DNA from: Natrinema saccharevitans
GTDB lineage: Archaea > Halobacteriota > Halobacteria > Halobacteriales > Natrialbaceae
Direction of reading: 5' to 3'
Length of the DNA: 64,000 bases
Assembly (NCBI RefSeq): GCF_001953745.1
Contig: NZ_LWLN01000001.1
Location: forward strand, 2,294,001 to 2,358,000
The notes below the pieces were generated by a model. The model made no database searches. It saw only the letters and a list, made by a program, of their open reading frames with translations, and had not been told where the DNA came from. Shown piece after piece: positions 1 through 8,345 of this stretch (positions are counted from its first letter, which is position 1; each line of letters begins with the position of its first letter). A program made the translations under genes and the position numbers.

Positions 1-352
1 CGCCGGGGACGACGGCGCTGCCGAGGTAGCCGGTAAAGCCGACCCGCGCCAGGAGGTCGTTGATCTCGAAGGCCTTCTCGACGGCGGCGTACCACGCCGC
101 GGGGACGCGTTCCGTTCGCTCCCGGATCGACCACGGGTCGGCCGGGTCGTCCCTGACGAGGGCGGTGACGACGGGGACTTCGCCGTCGTCGGCCGCGAGG
201 AAGTCGTCGACGTCGAGCCAGTGGGCCAGCCCGAGGGCGTAGCCGCCGCCGGCGACGGTCCGCAGGAACGCGCGCCGATCCAACCCTCGGTCGATCCGAT
301 CGCGAAGCGTCGCTCCCCGTTTCCCCGAACGTTCGGTGTGTGCCTCCGACAT
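1..352 (-). CDS. Tat-signal protein, N-terminal part (cut by window edge)
   Basis: Open frame on the minus strand from ATG at 352 running off the left edge (117 codons visible). The N-terminus is Arg-rich and carries RRAFLR followed by a short small/hydrophobic stretch (TVAGGGYALGLAHW), resembling a twin-arginine export signal. The visible mature part (about residue 45 on) is acidic and includes GFTGYLGSAVVPG near the cut. No family recognised, and the C-terminus is outside the window. GC-rich third positions fit the neighbouring genes. Confidence 0.7.
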   Translation of the reverse strand, partial: MSEAHTERSGKRGATLRDRIDRGLDRRAFLRTVAGGGYALGLAHWLDVDDFLAADDGEVPVVTALVRDDPADPWSIRERTERVPAAWYAAVEKAFEINDLLARVGFTGYLGSAVVPG

Positions 353-1109
353 ATCGCTATCTACCCCGCTCCGCACGACCGGAACGGATCACTAACCGTC
401 GAAACGAACGGCCATTCGACCCAAAGCCGTGCTGCCTGCAATTGCTGCCGAACGTCTTTCTCGCGGACGGACCGGGGGAGTCGGCAGCGGCCGTGGTGTA
501 CCCGCCGGTCGATCGCGCCCTTTCGACCTCCCACATAACGCGTGGATTACTGAACGCGAGCGTTCGTATCATCGGACCCGACAGCGTACGTTGTCTCCGT
601 GTTGGTGACCACGGAGGCAAAACGCACGCTCGAGCGGGTCGCGCCACGTTCGAGCCGTCCCCCCGCGACGAACTCCACACGATCAGTGGCGATCCGCCGG
701 CGCGACCCCGTCTCCCCTTCTCCGCTGCCGTCCGGTTCGTCCGACCGTCCGAACCAGTGCCGACGGTCACACCGGAATTCGGTCGTCGACGCGGTCATCA
801 GCGTGACGGACTCTTCGCATCAGGCGATCCCGTTCGATGGATGGGACGTCCCCGATTACGGCCCGGTTACGTCCCTGAACCGTCGCCGCCGGACGAGAAA
901 CGCCGACGATCGGCCGAGCGCGCTGCCCTCGGCCAGTCCCCGAAAGGCGAAAGCGCACGAACGGTCCCCGTCGCCGAACCGTTTGCCGTCGGTTGTAAGC
1001 GATTACCAGCGACGCCGGTTCCCCTACGCCTGCCATAACAATACCCCGCGTGCTGGTACGGGGTCGTACTCCCGACGGCAACGGCCGGTTCGATTCCGGC
1101 CGGGAGCCT
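353..1109. other. gene-free stretch with hairpins at its right end
   Basis: Open frames crossing this 757-bp interval encode basic, low-complexity translations unlike haloarchaeal proteins, and none has a convincing start or promoter. Base composition is less GC-biased than in the flanking genes. The right end holds two inverted repeats: ACCCCG (1043-1048) with CGGGGT (1059-1064), and CGGCCGG (1082-1088) with CCGGCCG (1096-1102) around the loop TTCGATT. The second resembles a tRNA T-arm. It could be a relict of an older gene or element. Confidence 0.5.
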
Positions 1110-1460
1110 ATGAGTTCCGAGCGCGCGACCGCCGACCAGTGGCTGCCGGGCGACGTGACCCCCGTCGACCTCGAGCGGTTGCTCTGGGCGCTGGTCGCGC
1201 TCTCGCTGGTCGCCGACGTCGTCACGACGTTCGTCGGGCTCAACGTCGGGTTGGCCGAGTCCAACCCCGCGGCTCGCGGCGCGATCGAGAGCTACGGCGT
1301 CGTCGGCATGCTCGGACTGAAGGCGTTCGCGGTCGGCGTCGCGCTCGCCTGCCGTCCCCTCCTCGAGCGGGCGTACCGGCCGATCGTGCCGGCGGGGCTC
1401 GCAGTGCCGTGGCTGGCCGCCGCAGTTCTCAACGTCTATACCATCTCGACGGTCGTGTGA
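1110..1460 (+). CDS. small membrane protein, DUF5658-like
   Basis: 116 residues from ATG 1110, chosen because an upstream in-frame start adds a basic, low-complexity leader that reads through hairpin DNA. An acidic N-terminus is followed by about three hydrophobic helices: ALVALSLVADVVTTFVGLN (about 32-50), a central segment (about 66-85) and a C-terminal one (about 94-115). The VADVVTTFVGLN...ESNP pattern is typical of the haloarchaeal DUF5658 family of small integral membrane proteins, whose function is unknown. Confidence 0.7.
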   Translation: MSSERATADQWLPGDVTPVDLERLLWALVALSLVADVVTTFVGLNVGLAESNPAARGAIESYGVVGMLGLKAFAVGVALACRPLLERAYRPIVPAGLAVPWLAAAVLNVYTISTVV

Positions 1461-1600
1461 CCGTCGGAGGGGAGCGGAACCGACGACGAAACCGAGGTCG
1501 TCGTCGACCTCGAGACGGGCGAACGAGAGAGTCGGGCGGTTTCAGATTCTGCAATGCCGCCCATTTCCTAAACGGCGGTTCGTCGTACGCACGCCCTCGG

Positions 1601-2338
1601 ATGAAACGGAGACAAGTCGCACGGTTGGTCGTACTGGGCGGTGTCGCAGTCCCGCTTGCCGGTTGTTCAAACGAGGCGGCCGACGGCGGTGACGAGAACG
1701 ACGATGCCGGTGAGGACACTGACGACGAAGACGGTTCCGCCGAGGAAGACGGTTCCGCCGACGAATCGAACGAACGGGAGTTCTCCGGGACTGGATCGGA
1801 GGCGCTCGAGGACATCGGTGTCGAGGGCGGGCTCACCGTCGTCGACGCTACCCACGAGGGTGACGGCGAGTTCCAAGTTCGATTGATTCCCGGCGGAGGC
1901 GAGGGTAGCGAGGACGACGCGGAAGACGCAAGCGAGCCGGAATCAACTGGAACGCTGTTTGCCGATTCGTCGGGCGGGTACGAAGGACAGACCGCGTGGC
2001 ATATGGAGGGCGGGACCTACCAACTCAGCGTCGTCGCCGGCGGCGATTGGACGGTGACCGTCCGCGAGCCGCGTGAGACCACTGGCGAAACCCCGCCGGT
2101 GTCCCTCGAGGGAACCGGAAACGAAGTCCACGGTCCGTTCGAGTTCGACGGGGCGCACCAGCCGTCCGGCGACTACGACGGAACGGAGATCAACGTCACC
2201 ATCCTCTCGACGACGCGGGAGGCCACCCAGTTCGTGTTTCACGAGGACAGTATCGAGAACCCGACCGAGTTCGAGTTCGACGGCGTCGGCTACGTCGAAA
2301 TCAAGTCCGACGGCGAGTGGTCGGTCGACATCGAGTGA
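1601..2338 (+). CDS. putative lipoprotein, hypothetical
   Basis: 245 residues from ATG 1601. The signal peptide MKRRQVARLVVLGGVAVPLAGC ends in a lipobox (LAGC), so the mature protein should be lipid-anchored outside the cell. A 45-residue Asp/Glu/Ser-rich spacer follows, then a beta-rich region with the pattern GGDWTVTVREP and later QFVFHED. Such beta-sandwich extracellular domains occur in several uncharacterised haloarchaeal lipoproteins. The frame stays open far upstream, but the signal peptide fixes the start. Function unknown. Confidence 0.75.
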   Translation: MKRRQVARLVVLGGVAVPLAGCSNEAADGGDENDDAGEDTDDEDGSAEEDGSADESNEREFSGTGSEALEDIGVEGGLTVVDATHEGDGEFQVRLIPGGGEGSEDDAEDASEPESTGTLFADSSGGYEGQTAWHMEGGTYQLSVVAGGDWTVTVREPRETTGETPPVSLEGTGNEVHGPFEFDGAHQPSGDYDGTEINVTILSTTREATQFVFHEDSIENPTEFEFDGVGYVEIKSDGEWSVDIE

Positions 2339-2358
2339 CGAACGGCGGCTTCGACCGA

Positions 2359-3038
2359 TCACTCGACCCTATCGGCCTCGTCGCCGGCGTCCTGCTGTAC
2401 CCAGATCGTCTTCGCGTTGACGAACTCCTTGATGCCGTGTTCGTTCGCGACCGTAGCCCGAGTCCTTCACGCCGCCGAACGGCAGCCGGGATCGGACTTG
2501 ACGAGTGCGTTGACGAAGGCGAGCCCGGACTCGAACCGCCGGGCGACCCGCTCGCCGCGCTCGAGGTCGTCGGTCCAGACGCTCGCGCCCAGTCCGAAGC
2601 TGGTGTCGTTTGCCGTCTCGACGGCGGCGTCCTCGTCGGGGACCCGGAACACGCTGGCGACGGGGCCGAACAGTTCCTCCCGAGCGGCGGGGCGTTCTCG
2701 GGAACGTCCGTGATCACCGTCGGCGGGTAACTCCCCCTCGCAGTCCATCGGCTCGCCGCCCACCTCGAGTTCCCCTCCCTGCTCGACCGTTGTTTCGACC
2801 TGCTCGCGGAGGTCCTCCCCATTTCATCGGTCATCAGTTCGGCGTACTCGTCGGCGTTCTCCCGGAGGACGTCGGCCGCCCGCGCGAGCAACCGCTGGCG
2901 GGTCTCGATCGGCGTCTCCGACCACTCCGCGAAGGTCTCGGTGGCCCGCTCGAGTCGGGCCTCGCGTTCCTCGTCGGAGGTCGCCTCGAAACTGTCGACC
3001 ACGTCGCCCGTCGCCGGGTTCGGACGTTCGATTGACAT
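2359..3038 (-). pseudogene. decayed aldehyde dehydrogenase (succinate-semialdehyde dehydrogenase type)
   Basis: Minus-strand ALDH remnant starting at ATG 3038 (MSIERPNPATGDVVDSFEA). The N-terminal domain reads normally to YAELMTDEMG near 2820, then joins in another frame to EDLREQVETTVEQGGELEV, a C-terminal segment. Roughly 220 residues, including the catalytic Cys and Glu, are missing. Further shifts follow: YPPTVITDVPEN is in frame 1, AAREELFGPVASVFRV in frame 2, and EHGIKEFVNAKTIWVQQD in frame 3. Total length is about 680 bp against roughly 1.4 kb for a functional member. Clearly non-functional. Confidence 0.88.
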
Positions 3039-3157
3039 GTGGTGGTCGACCACGACGAATCGCTTAGTACGCGGAGTTGCCAACCAATGGTGAGTCGGTC
3101 CGTCACGGTCGTTCGTTCCACACAACCCCTATGCCCGTCGAATTCGTACGAACGGCT

Positions 3158-3355
3158 ATGTCAGCCGATACGTCCCACGACGATCCCGAACCGCCGCCCG
3201 AAGAACGAAAGACCGTCCTGTTCTGTCCGGACTGCGGCTACGAGAGTCCGGTCACCGGGGACTGGGAGACGGTGACGGCCGGCGCCGAGCGACTGCTCGT
3301 CTGCGTCGATTGTGGCTGGGTCGTCGACCGGCGATTGCGACGCCGCGGCTTATAG
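3158..3355 (+). CDS. small zinc-ribbon protein
   Basis: 65 residues from ATG 3158 (an in-frame ATG at 3131 is possible but adds a basic leader). Two Cys pairs, CPDCG (about 25-29) and CVDCGW (about 50-55), form a zinc-ribbon knuckle; the N-terminus is acidic. Such mini zinc-ribbon proteins are common in haloarchaea and usually uncharacterised. The TTA-TAG that ends the frame lies in the left end of the palindromic element starting at 3351, so the C-terminus may have been altered by insertion. Confidence 0.65.
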   Translation: MSADTSHDDPEPPPEERKTVLFCPDCGYESPVTGDWETVTAGAERLLVCVDCGWVVDRRLRRRGL

Positions 3356-3431
3356 TAGCCGCTGAAACGATCACACGCTGATCGCAAACTGTCGTACGAT
3401 CAGGTTGCAATGACGTTCAGCGGCTACTATA
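3351..3431. repeat. palindromic MITE-like element, copy 1
   Basis: 81 bp bounded by TATAGTAGCCGCTGAA on the left and TTCAGCGGCTACTATA on the right, perfect inverse complements. The interior resembles the other four copies (CTGATCGCAA, GTACGATCAG, GCAATGAC). Flanking TA on both sides fits a TA target duplication. It contributes the stop codon of the upstream zinc-ribbon gene and lies next to the origin. Confidence 0.85.
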
Positions 3432-3454
3432 CCGCGGGATCGGGGAACGGTCCC

Positions 3455-3477
3455 ACACCCCTCGTTCAGAGTGAAAC
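3455..3477 (-). promoter_or_regulatory. ORB-like origin repeat A
   Basis: Reads TTTCACTCTGAACGAGGGG then TGT on the minus strand; matches repeat G almost exactly. Sits just beyond the 3' end of orc1. Confidence 0.8.
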
Positions 3478-3529
3478 GGTGTTCGAAGGGGTGGGCGTCG
3501 GACGCGAGCGACCGGTCGGTTCCGACGAG

Positions 3530-4816
3530 TCAGGAAAAGGACTCGAGATCGGCGTCGCGATTCCCCGTCGACGGCCCCGTCTCCCGAAGCCGATCGTACG
3601 TCGGCAGGTCCTCGAGCGAGGCGTCGCGACGGACCGCCTTGACGATGTGTTTGGGATCGGTGACAAGCCGATGCAGGAGGTAACTCCCCTGAGACCGACC
3701 GCCGCCGGTTTTTTCGGACTCGATGACGCCGAGGAACGCCTGCTCTTTGAGTTGGCGATAGAGGCCGTTCTCGGTGATCGGATCGGTCGCGACCAGTTCA
3801 CAGATCCCGACGTAGCGCTCGTACACCTCCCGGGTCTTGTACGTCTCCCGCTCGCCCGTGATGATACAGCTGGCGAGGGCATAGAGAGCGAGTTTCGCGT
3901 GAACGGTCGCGCCGCTCGTGAGCTCCTCGATACGGTTGATTTCGGCGACCTCCTGGGCCTGCTGAATGTGGGTCTCCGAGACCGTCTCGCTGTCGGTGCG
4001 GCGGGCGAGTTCACCGGCTTCCTTGAGAATCTCGATCGCCTTCCGCGCGTCGCCGTGTTTCTTGGCCGCGAGGGCGGCACAGAGTTCGATCGTCCCGTCC
4101 TCGAGGACGTCGGGCTGGAAGGCGTCCTCGCGATTGCGCATGATCTCGCGGAGCTGGGAAGCGTCGTACGGATGGAAGAACAGCTCCCGGTGGCCGAAGC
4201 TGCTGTCGATCCGCTCGTCGAGGGTCTCCCGGTACTGGACCTTGTTGCTGATCCCGATCACGCCGATATAGGCGTCGGTCTTTCGGGCCTCTCGAGCGCG
4301 CGAGAGCTGCATCAGAATGTTGCTGTTGTCCAGTTTGTCGATCTCGTCTAAGATGACGATAACGGCGTCGAAACAGTCCTCGAGAATGCCCCAGATGTGC
4401 TGGTAGTACTCCATCGTTCCCACGCCGCGAAGCGGGATGTTCTGGCGGTAGTCGGTCTGGTCTTTGAGGCTGAGCGCCAGCTGTCGGGTCGTACGGGTCT
4501 CGGTGTTCGCTTCGGAGCAGTCGACGTAGAGAACGGCACAGTCGATGTCGTTGCCGCGGGCGGCGTCCTGTGCTCGCGTCGAGACGTGTCGGGAGATTAG
4601 ACTTTTCCCGGTTCCCGTTTTGCCGTATATCATCACGTTGTTCGGTGGATCGCCGCGCGTGATCGCACCGACTTCGGCGGCGACGGACTGGATCTCGTCG
4701 TCGCGCCCGACGATGCGGTCCTCGTCGGGAACGTGACCGACGTGGAGGAGTTCCTTCCGATCGAAGATGGGATCGTGAGATTCGAAGAGCGGGTCCCCAC
4801 CGGTCTGCTCGGCCAT
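3530..4816 (-). CDS. orc1/cdc6: Orc1/Cdc6 replication initiator
   Basis: 428-residue AAA+ initiator that binds origin repeats and loads the MCM helicase. Walker A GKTGTGKS at 65-72, Walker B ILDEID at 155-160, sensor-1 ISNK, and a sensor-2 region HGDARKAI. The C-terminal third is a winged-helix DNA-binding domain. Length is typical of archaeal Orc1/Cdc6. ATG at 4816 is preceded by CTTTATAAT (4838-4846) at 22-30 bp, so the message is probably leaderless. ORB-like repeats surround the gene, suggesting that it drives this origin and may be autoregulated through nearby boxes. Confidence 0.95.
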   Translation of the reverse strand: MAEQTGGDPLFESHDPIFDRKELLHVGHVPDEDRIVGRDDEIQSVAAEVGAITRGDPPNNVMIYGKTGTGKSLISRHVSTRAQDAARGNDIDCAVLYVDCSEANTETRTTRQLALSLKDQTDYRQNIPLRGVGTMEYYQHIWGILEDCFDAVIVILDEIDKLDNSNILMQLSRAREARKTDAYIGVIGISNKVQYRETLDERIDSSFGHRELFFHPYDASQLREIMRNREDAFQPDVLEDGTIELCAALAAKKHGDARKAIEILKEAGELARRTDSETVSETHIQQAQEVAEINRIEELTSGATVHAKLALYALASCIITGERETYKTREVYERYVGICELVATDPITENGLYRQLKEQAFLGVIESEKTGGGRSQGSYLLHRLVTDPKHIVKAVRRDASLEDLPTYDRLRETGPSTGNRDADLESFS

Positions 4817-4837
4817 AGTTCAGTTCTGGAGACAGTC

Positions 4838-4846
4838 ATTATAAAG
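4838..4846 (-). promoter_or_regulatory. TATA box of orc1
   Basis: CTTTATAAT on the minus strand, 22-30 bp before the orc1 ATG; origin repeat B (4855-4873) lies directly upstream, so initiator binding could affect transcription. Confidence 0.6.
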
Positions 4847-4854
4847 CTATGGAA

Positions 4855-4873
4855 GCTCGTTCAGACTGATAAC
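4855..4873 (-). promoter_or_regulatory. ORB-like origin repeat B
   Basis: Minus-strand GTTATCAGTCTGAACGAGC; shares the CAGTCTGAACGAG core with repeats C and E but has a diverged G-tract. Confidence 0.65.
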
Positions 4874-5042
4874 GTCGAGATAGAAGGCGTTTGATGGCCG
4901 TTTTACCCGACGTTGGGGTAATTTCGGTCTCCGCCGGATGCAGACTGAACTATACCGCCTCCCGACCGCCGTTGCACAGACACCCTCCAAATACACAGAC
5001 ACCCACCGAATACCGACACTTGATATGCGTCTGCAATCTACC

Positions 5043-5063
5043 CACACCTCGTTCAGACTGAAT
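5043..5063 (-). promoter_or_regulatory. ORB-like origin repeat C
   Basis: Minus-strand ATTCAGTCTGAACGAGGTGT, a good match to the core plus G-rich side. A half-match (CAGACTGAAC, 4941-4950) lies between repeats B and C. Confidence 0.7.
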
Positions 5064-5212
5064 ACGGTCTCGGCCGACGACTATTGCAACGACGCTTCGG
5101 ACGATAACGAGAGTTCGGACGACAACGACAGTCGACAACTCAACAATGCTCGCGTTTCCGGACGACAGCGATTGAATCGGTTCTTTGCCTCGAGGAACCG
5201 CTGTCGCCCCTC

Positions 5213-5257
5213 TAGTATAATTGTATTTTTTGGTACAGGTAGTAATTGCTTACGGTA
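5213..5257. other. AT-rich tract, candidate DNA unwinding element
   Basis: About 45 bp with TATAATTGTATTTTTTGG and GTAATTGCTTA, strikingly AT-rich in this GC-rich genome and placed between origin repeats B/C and D-G. Position and composition fit the duplex-unwinding element. Confidence 0.6.
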
Positions 5258-5474
5258 GCCGCCCAGAACGTGTCGCTCTTATCGACTTCTGCGCGTGAAC
5301 GTCGGGAACGACGCTACCTTTCGGCTGCCGAACGCAGTCCGTTCGAGTTATCAGTCGTACGGTCAGTTCGCGTTACCAGTAGGATACTTCTCCGCGACCG
5401 TCTCTCCGTCGTGATCGCCCCTCCACCGCGACCGTCCCCTCGCCCCGACCACCACCCCACTCACGTTCGACGCG

Positions 5475-5496
5475 TTTCACTCTGAATTGGGGGTGT
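5475..5496 (+). promoter_or_regulatory. ORB-like origin repeat D
   Basis: Plus-strand TTTCACTCTGAATTGGGGG then TGT; differs from the consensus in the CGAG positions. Confidence 0.65.
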
Positions 5497-5536
5497 GGGT
5501 CTCCGCGTTCTCGATTCGTGCGATCGATCGCCGTCG

Positions 5537-5557
5537 ACCCCCCTCGTTCAGACTGAA
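5537..5557 (-). promoter_or_regulatory. ORB-like origin repeat E
   Basis: Minus-strand TTCAGTCTGAACGAGGGGGG. It forms an inverted pair with repeat F, 23 bp away. Confidence 0.75.
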
Positions 5558-5580
5558 GCGAGTTCGCAAATCGGACGGTA

Positions 5581-5603
5581 TTTACACTCTGAACGAGGGG
5601 CGT
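5581..5603 (+). promoter_or_regulatory. ORB-like origin repeat F
   Basis: Plus-strand TTTACACTCTGAACGAGGGG then CGTG; inverted partner of repeat E. Confidence 0.75.
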
Positions 5604-5670
5604 GACACTGCACGGGCCAACGTCCATCGATCGGCGCGATGAATCCGAAATGCCCGACTTATCGCCCGCT

Positions 5671-5693
5671 TGTTCACTCTGAACGAGGGGTGT
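5671..5693 (+). promoter_or_regulatory. ORB-like origin repeat G
   Basis: Plus-strand GTTCACTCTGAACGAGGGGT then GTC, close to the consensus; outermost repeat found on this side. Confidence 0.78.
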
Positions 5694-5840
5694 CCGTCAC
5701 CGGTTCGTTATCCCAGTCTCGAGCCAATCCGTCGACGTTGCGGGCAATGCAGTGCCGGCGACCGCGGCCGCTCCAGCGAGCGACACGGAAGTGGGTGGCG
5801 CGGCGAACCGCTTCCGGACATCGATTCGAGCCGAGGGGAC

Positions 5841-5924
5841 TATAGTAGCTCTTGAAACGATTCACACACCGATCACAACGCTGTCCTACGATCGGGTGTG
5901 CATTGACTTTCAAGAGCTACTATA
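5841..5924. repeat. palindromic MITE-like element, copy 2
   Basis: 84 bp bounded by TATAGTAGCTCTTGAAA and TTTCAAGAGCTACTATA, perfect inverse complements. An inner pair ACACCGATC/GATCGGGTGT can extend the hairpin. It differs from copy 4 (36128) at only three positions, implying recent common origin. It lies in gene-free DNA between the origin and gdh. Positions 5925-6143 beyond it hold no recognisable gene. Confidence 0.9.
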
Positions 5925-6143
5925 GAGACGAGTGGCGCTGCGCGTGCGAACTATCGTCTCCGTACGCGGCCAGCGAATCCGTTCTCGTAGACGATCCGTT
6001 CCCACAGACGGGCAACAATCGAGTGACACTGCCCCGAAAGCGTCCGCTGGACCGATCGAACCGGTGTTGACGCCCCAGTAACATACCTATTCCATTGAAT
6101 TCCTTATATTGTAAATTAGGGCCTATGAGGGATCTCCGTCACG

Positions 6144-6150
6144 TTTATTT
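6144..6150 (+). promoter_or_regulatory. TATA box of glutamate dehydrogenase gene
   Basis: TTTATTT 25-31 bp before the ATG at 6175, the spacing of a leaderless haloarchaeal promoter. Confidence 0.55.
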
Positions 6151-6174
6151 CGGTTTCCTCGGAACCTACTGGCA

Positions 6175-7431
6175 ATGTCTGACGAAGCCAATCCGTTCGA
6201 AAGCCTGCAGTCACAGATCGACGACGCTGCAGCGCACCTCGACGTCGGCGACGACGTGATCGAGCGCCTCAAACACCCCGAACGGGTCCTCGAGACGAAC
6301 CTCACGATCGAACGCGACGACGGCGATCTGGAACGGTTCAAGGCCTTCCGTTCGCAGTTCAACGGCGACCGCGGCCCGTACAAGGGCGGTATCCGTTATC
6401 ACCCGGGCGTCTCCCGCGACGAGGTCAAGGCCCTGTCGGGCTGGATGACGTACAAGACCGCGATCGTCGATATCCCCCTCGGCGGCGGGAAAGGCGGCAT
6501 CATCGTCGATCCGGACGACTACTCCGAGAGCGAACTCGAGCGACTCACCCGCTCGTTCGCGAAGGAACTCCGGCCCATGGTCGGCGAGGACCGCGACGTG
6601 CCCGCGCCCGACGTGAACACGGGTCAGCGGGAGATGAACTGGATCAAAGACACCTACGAGACTCTCGAGAACACGTCGGAACCGGGCGTCGTGACGGGAA
6701 AGGCGCTCGACTCCGGCGGCAGCGAGGGCCGGGTCGACGCGACCGGGCGCTCGACCGTCATCGCCGCCCGCGAGGCCTTCGACTACCTCGATAAGGACCT
6801 CGAGGGCGCGACCGTCGCGGTGCAGGGCTACGGGAACGCCGGTTGGATCGCCGCTCGACTGATCGACGAGATGGGCGCGACCGTCGTCGCCGCCAGCGAC
6901 TCGAGCGGCGGGATCTACAACCCCGACGGCTTCGATCCGGTCGCGGCGAAGGATCACAAAAACGAGACCGGAAGCGTCGTCGGCTTCGAGGGCGGGGAGG
7001 AGGAGATCACCAACGACGACGTCCTCACCCTCGACGTCGATCTGCTGATCCCCGCGGCCCTCGAGAACGCGATCGACGCCGACCTCGCGGAAGCCGTCGA
7101 GGCCGACGTCATCTCGGAGGCCGCAAACGGGCCGCTGACGCCCGCGGCCGACGAAGTCCTCGAGGACAAGGACGTGTTCGTCATCCCCGATATCCTCGCG
7201 AACGCGGGCGGCGTCACCGTCTCCTACTTCGAGTGGGTTCAAAACCGCCAGCGCTTCTACTGGTCCGAGCAGCGGGTCAACGAGGAACTCGAGGGAATCA
7301 TCGTCGACGCGTTCGATGCACTGGTCGAGAGCTACGAGGAACACGACCTCGAGAACCCCCGAACCGCGGCCTACGTCGTCGCGGTCCAGCGGGTCGCCGA
7401 CGCCTTCGAGGAAGCCGGCAGCTGGCCCTGA
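6175..7431 (+). CDS. gdhA: glutamate dehydrogenase
   Basis: 418-residue Glu/Leu/Phe/Val dehydrogenase, interconverting glutamate and 2-oxoglutarate plus ammonium in the cytoplasm. Lys-rich active-site motifs are present: [10 protein letters not shown] (K70), YKTA (K94) and PLGGGKGG (K106). The Rossmann domain has the nucleotide loop QGYGNAG near 217-223. Length and the C-terminal helices match hexameric archaeal GDH. Cofactor choice (NAD or NADP) cannot be settled by eye. It stands alone with its own TATA box. Confidence 0.93.
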   Translation: MSDEANPFESLQSQIDDAAAHLDVGDDVIERLKHPERVLETNLTIERDDGDLERFKAFRSQFNGDRGPYKGGIRYHPGVSRDEVKALSGWMTYKTAIVDIPLGGGKGGIIVDPDDYSESELERLTRSFAKELRPMVGEDRDVPAPDVNTGQREMNWIKDTYETLENTSEPGVVTGKALDSGGSEGRVDATGRSTVIAAREAFDYLDKDLEGATVAVQGYGNAGWIAARLIDEMGATVVAASDSSGGIYNPDGFDPVAAKDHKNETGSVVGFEGGEEEITNDDVLTLDVDLLIPAALENAIDADLAEAVEADVISEAANGPLTPAADEVLEDKDVFVIPDILANAGGVTVSYFEWVQNRQRFYWSEQRVNEELEGIIVDAFDALVESYEEHDLENPRTAAYVVAVQRVADAFEEAGSWP

Positions 7432-7544
7432 CCGGCGGTCGTTCGTCCCGGCCGGACCGCACTTCGGCCGGACGTCGTTTCGCTACTGACACACTGTTCA
7501 GATTGCAGTAAACACTTACCACCCGGATTGCCATTTGCAGGGAA

Positions 7545-8285
7545 ATGAATCGACGAACCGTCATCGCGGGAGTCGGCGCGGCGGGACTGGCCGGTCTGTC
7601 GGGCTGTCTGGGACTGCTCGGCATGGCCGAACACGAATCGTCGCCCGCGGGCGTCACGAGCGAGGCCCGCGCGGAGACCGACTACGAACAGACGGCCATC
7701 GAGTCGCTCGAGATCGAGCGCGAGGTCGGCCCCACGAACGAAACCGTCACCGTCACGAACTACATGACCAAACACGAGAAGCGAGTCGGAATTGAGGGGC
7801 TCGGCGAGCGCCGCGCCGCCGTCTTCAACGTGTTGACGACCCCGCAGGTCAGCATCCTCGGCCGGGAGCTCAACCCCGTCGAGGAGATGTCGACCGAGGA
7901 ACTCGTCGATCTCGTCCGGGAGAACTACGACGGCATCGACAACGTCTCCCACGACGAGGACGCCGAGGTCACGATCCTCGAGCGGTCGACGACCAAGTCG
8001 CGGTACACCGCCGACGCGGAGTTCGACGGCCGAGACGTCGCGGTCGACGTTCACGTCACCGAGGCCGTCGAGGCCGGCGACGACCTGCTCGTGACGATCG
8101 GAGTCTATCCCGAGCCCCTCCAAGGGCAGGAAGCACCGAACGTGGTGACGCTCACCGAGGCGGTGACCACCGACGTCGACGAGGACGCCTCGAGCGGCGA
8201 CTCCGGTGACGACAACGAATCCGGGTCCGACAACGAGTCGGGTTCCGGCGACGATTCGGAGAGCGACGACGGCGTCCTCGGCTGA
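7545..8285 (+). CDS. DUF6517-like lipoprotein
   Basis: 246 residues. MNRRTVIAGVGAAGLAGLSGC combines a twin-Arg start with a lipobox (LSGC), so it is predicted to be Tat-exported and lipid-anchored. The body contains the family pattern TPQVSILGRELNP then MSTEELVDLV, seen in haloarchaeal DUF6517 proteins. The last 35 residues are a Ser/Gly/Asp/Asn low-complexity acidic tail. TAAACACTTA lies 25-35 bp upstream as a TATA-like element. Function unknown. Confidence 0.8.
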   Translation: MNRRTVIAGVGAAGLAGLSGCLGLLGMAEHESSPAGVTSEARAETDYEQTAIESLEIEREVGPTNETVTVTNYMTKHEKRVGIEGLGERRAAVFNVLTTPQVSILGRELNPVEEMSTEELVDLVRENYDGIDNVSHDEDAEVTILERSTTKSRYTADAEFDGRDVAVDVHVTEAVEAGDDLLVTIGVYPEPLQGQEAPNVVTLTEAVTTDVDEDASSGDSGDDNESGSDNESGSGDDSESDDGVLG

Positions 8286-8345
8286 TCGGACGGGGCTCGC
8301 AAGCGGCCGTTCCGCCGACCTCGAGCCGAGGGACCGACTGCGTCG

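Larger units (their letters stand above)
3455..5693. other. replication origin region (oriC) around orc1/cdc6
   Basis: An orc1/cdc6 gene flanked by seven repeats with core CTGAACGAG (or its complement), in both orientations: one beyond its 3' end (3455) and six in the 900 bp upstream of its start. An AT-rich tract lies between the two upstream repeat groups. This is the usual haloarchaeal origin arrangement: initiator gene, origin recognition boxes and an unwinding element. No convincing gene occupies 4850-5840. Direct repeats TTCGGACGAYAACGA at 5096 and 5114 add to the origin structure. Confidence 0.85.

Noticed and set aside
340..1038. 232-codon plus-strand frame in the left gene-free stretch
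   Set aside because: Translation is basic and Pro/Arg-rich, unlike haloarchaeal proteins; no start signal or family.
4938..5258. 105-codon plus-strand frame in the origin
   Set aside because: Crosses origin repeats and the AT-rich tract; composition is non-coding.
3455..5693. Origin repeats considered as a CRISPR array
   Set aside because: Repeats occur in both orientations at irregular spacing without unique equal-length spacers, and flank orc1/cdc6.
6211..7344. 377-codon open frame antisense to glutamate dehydrogenase
   Set aside because: Mirror of gdh codon structure; no independent promoter or motifs.
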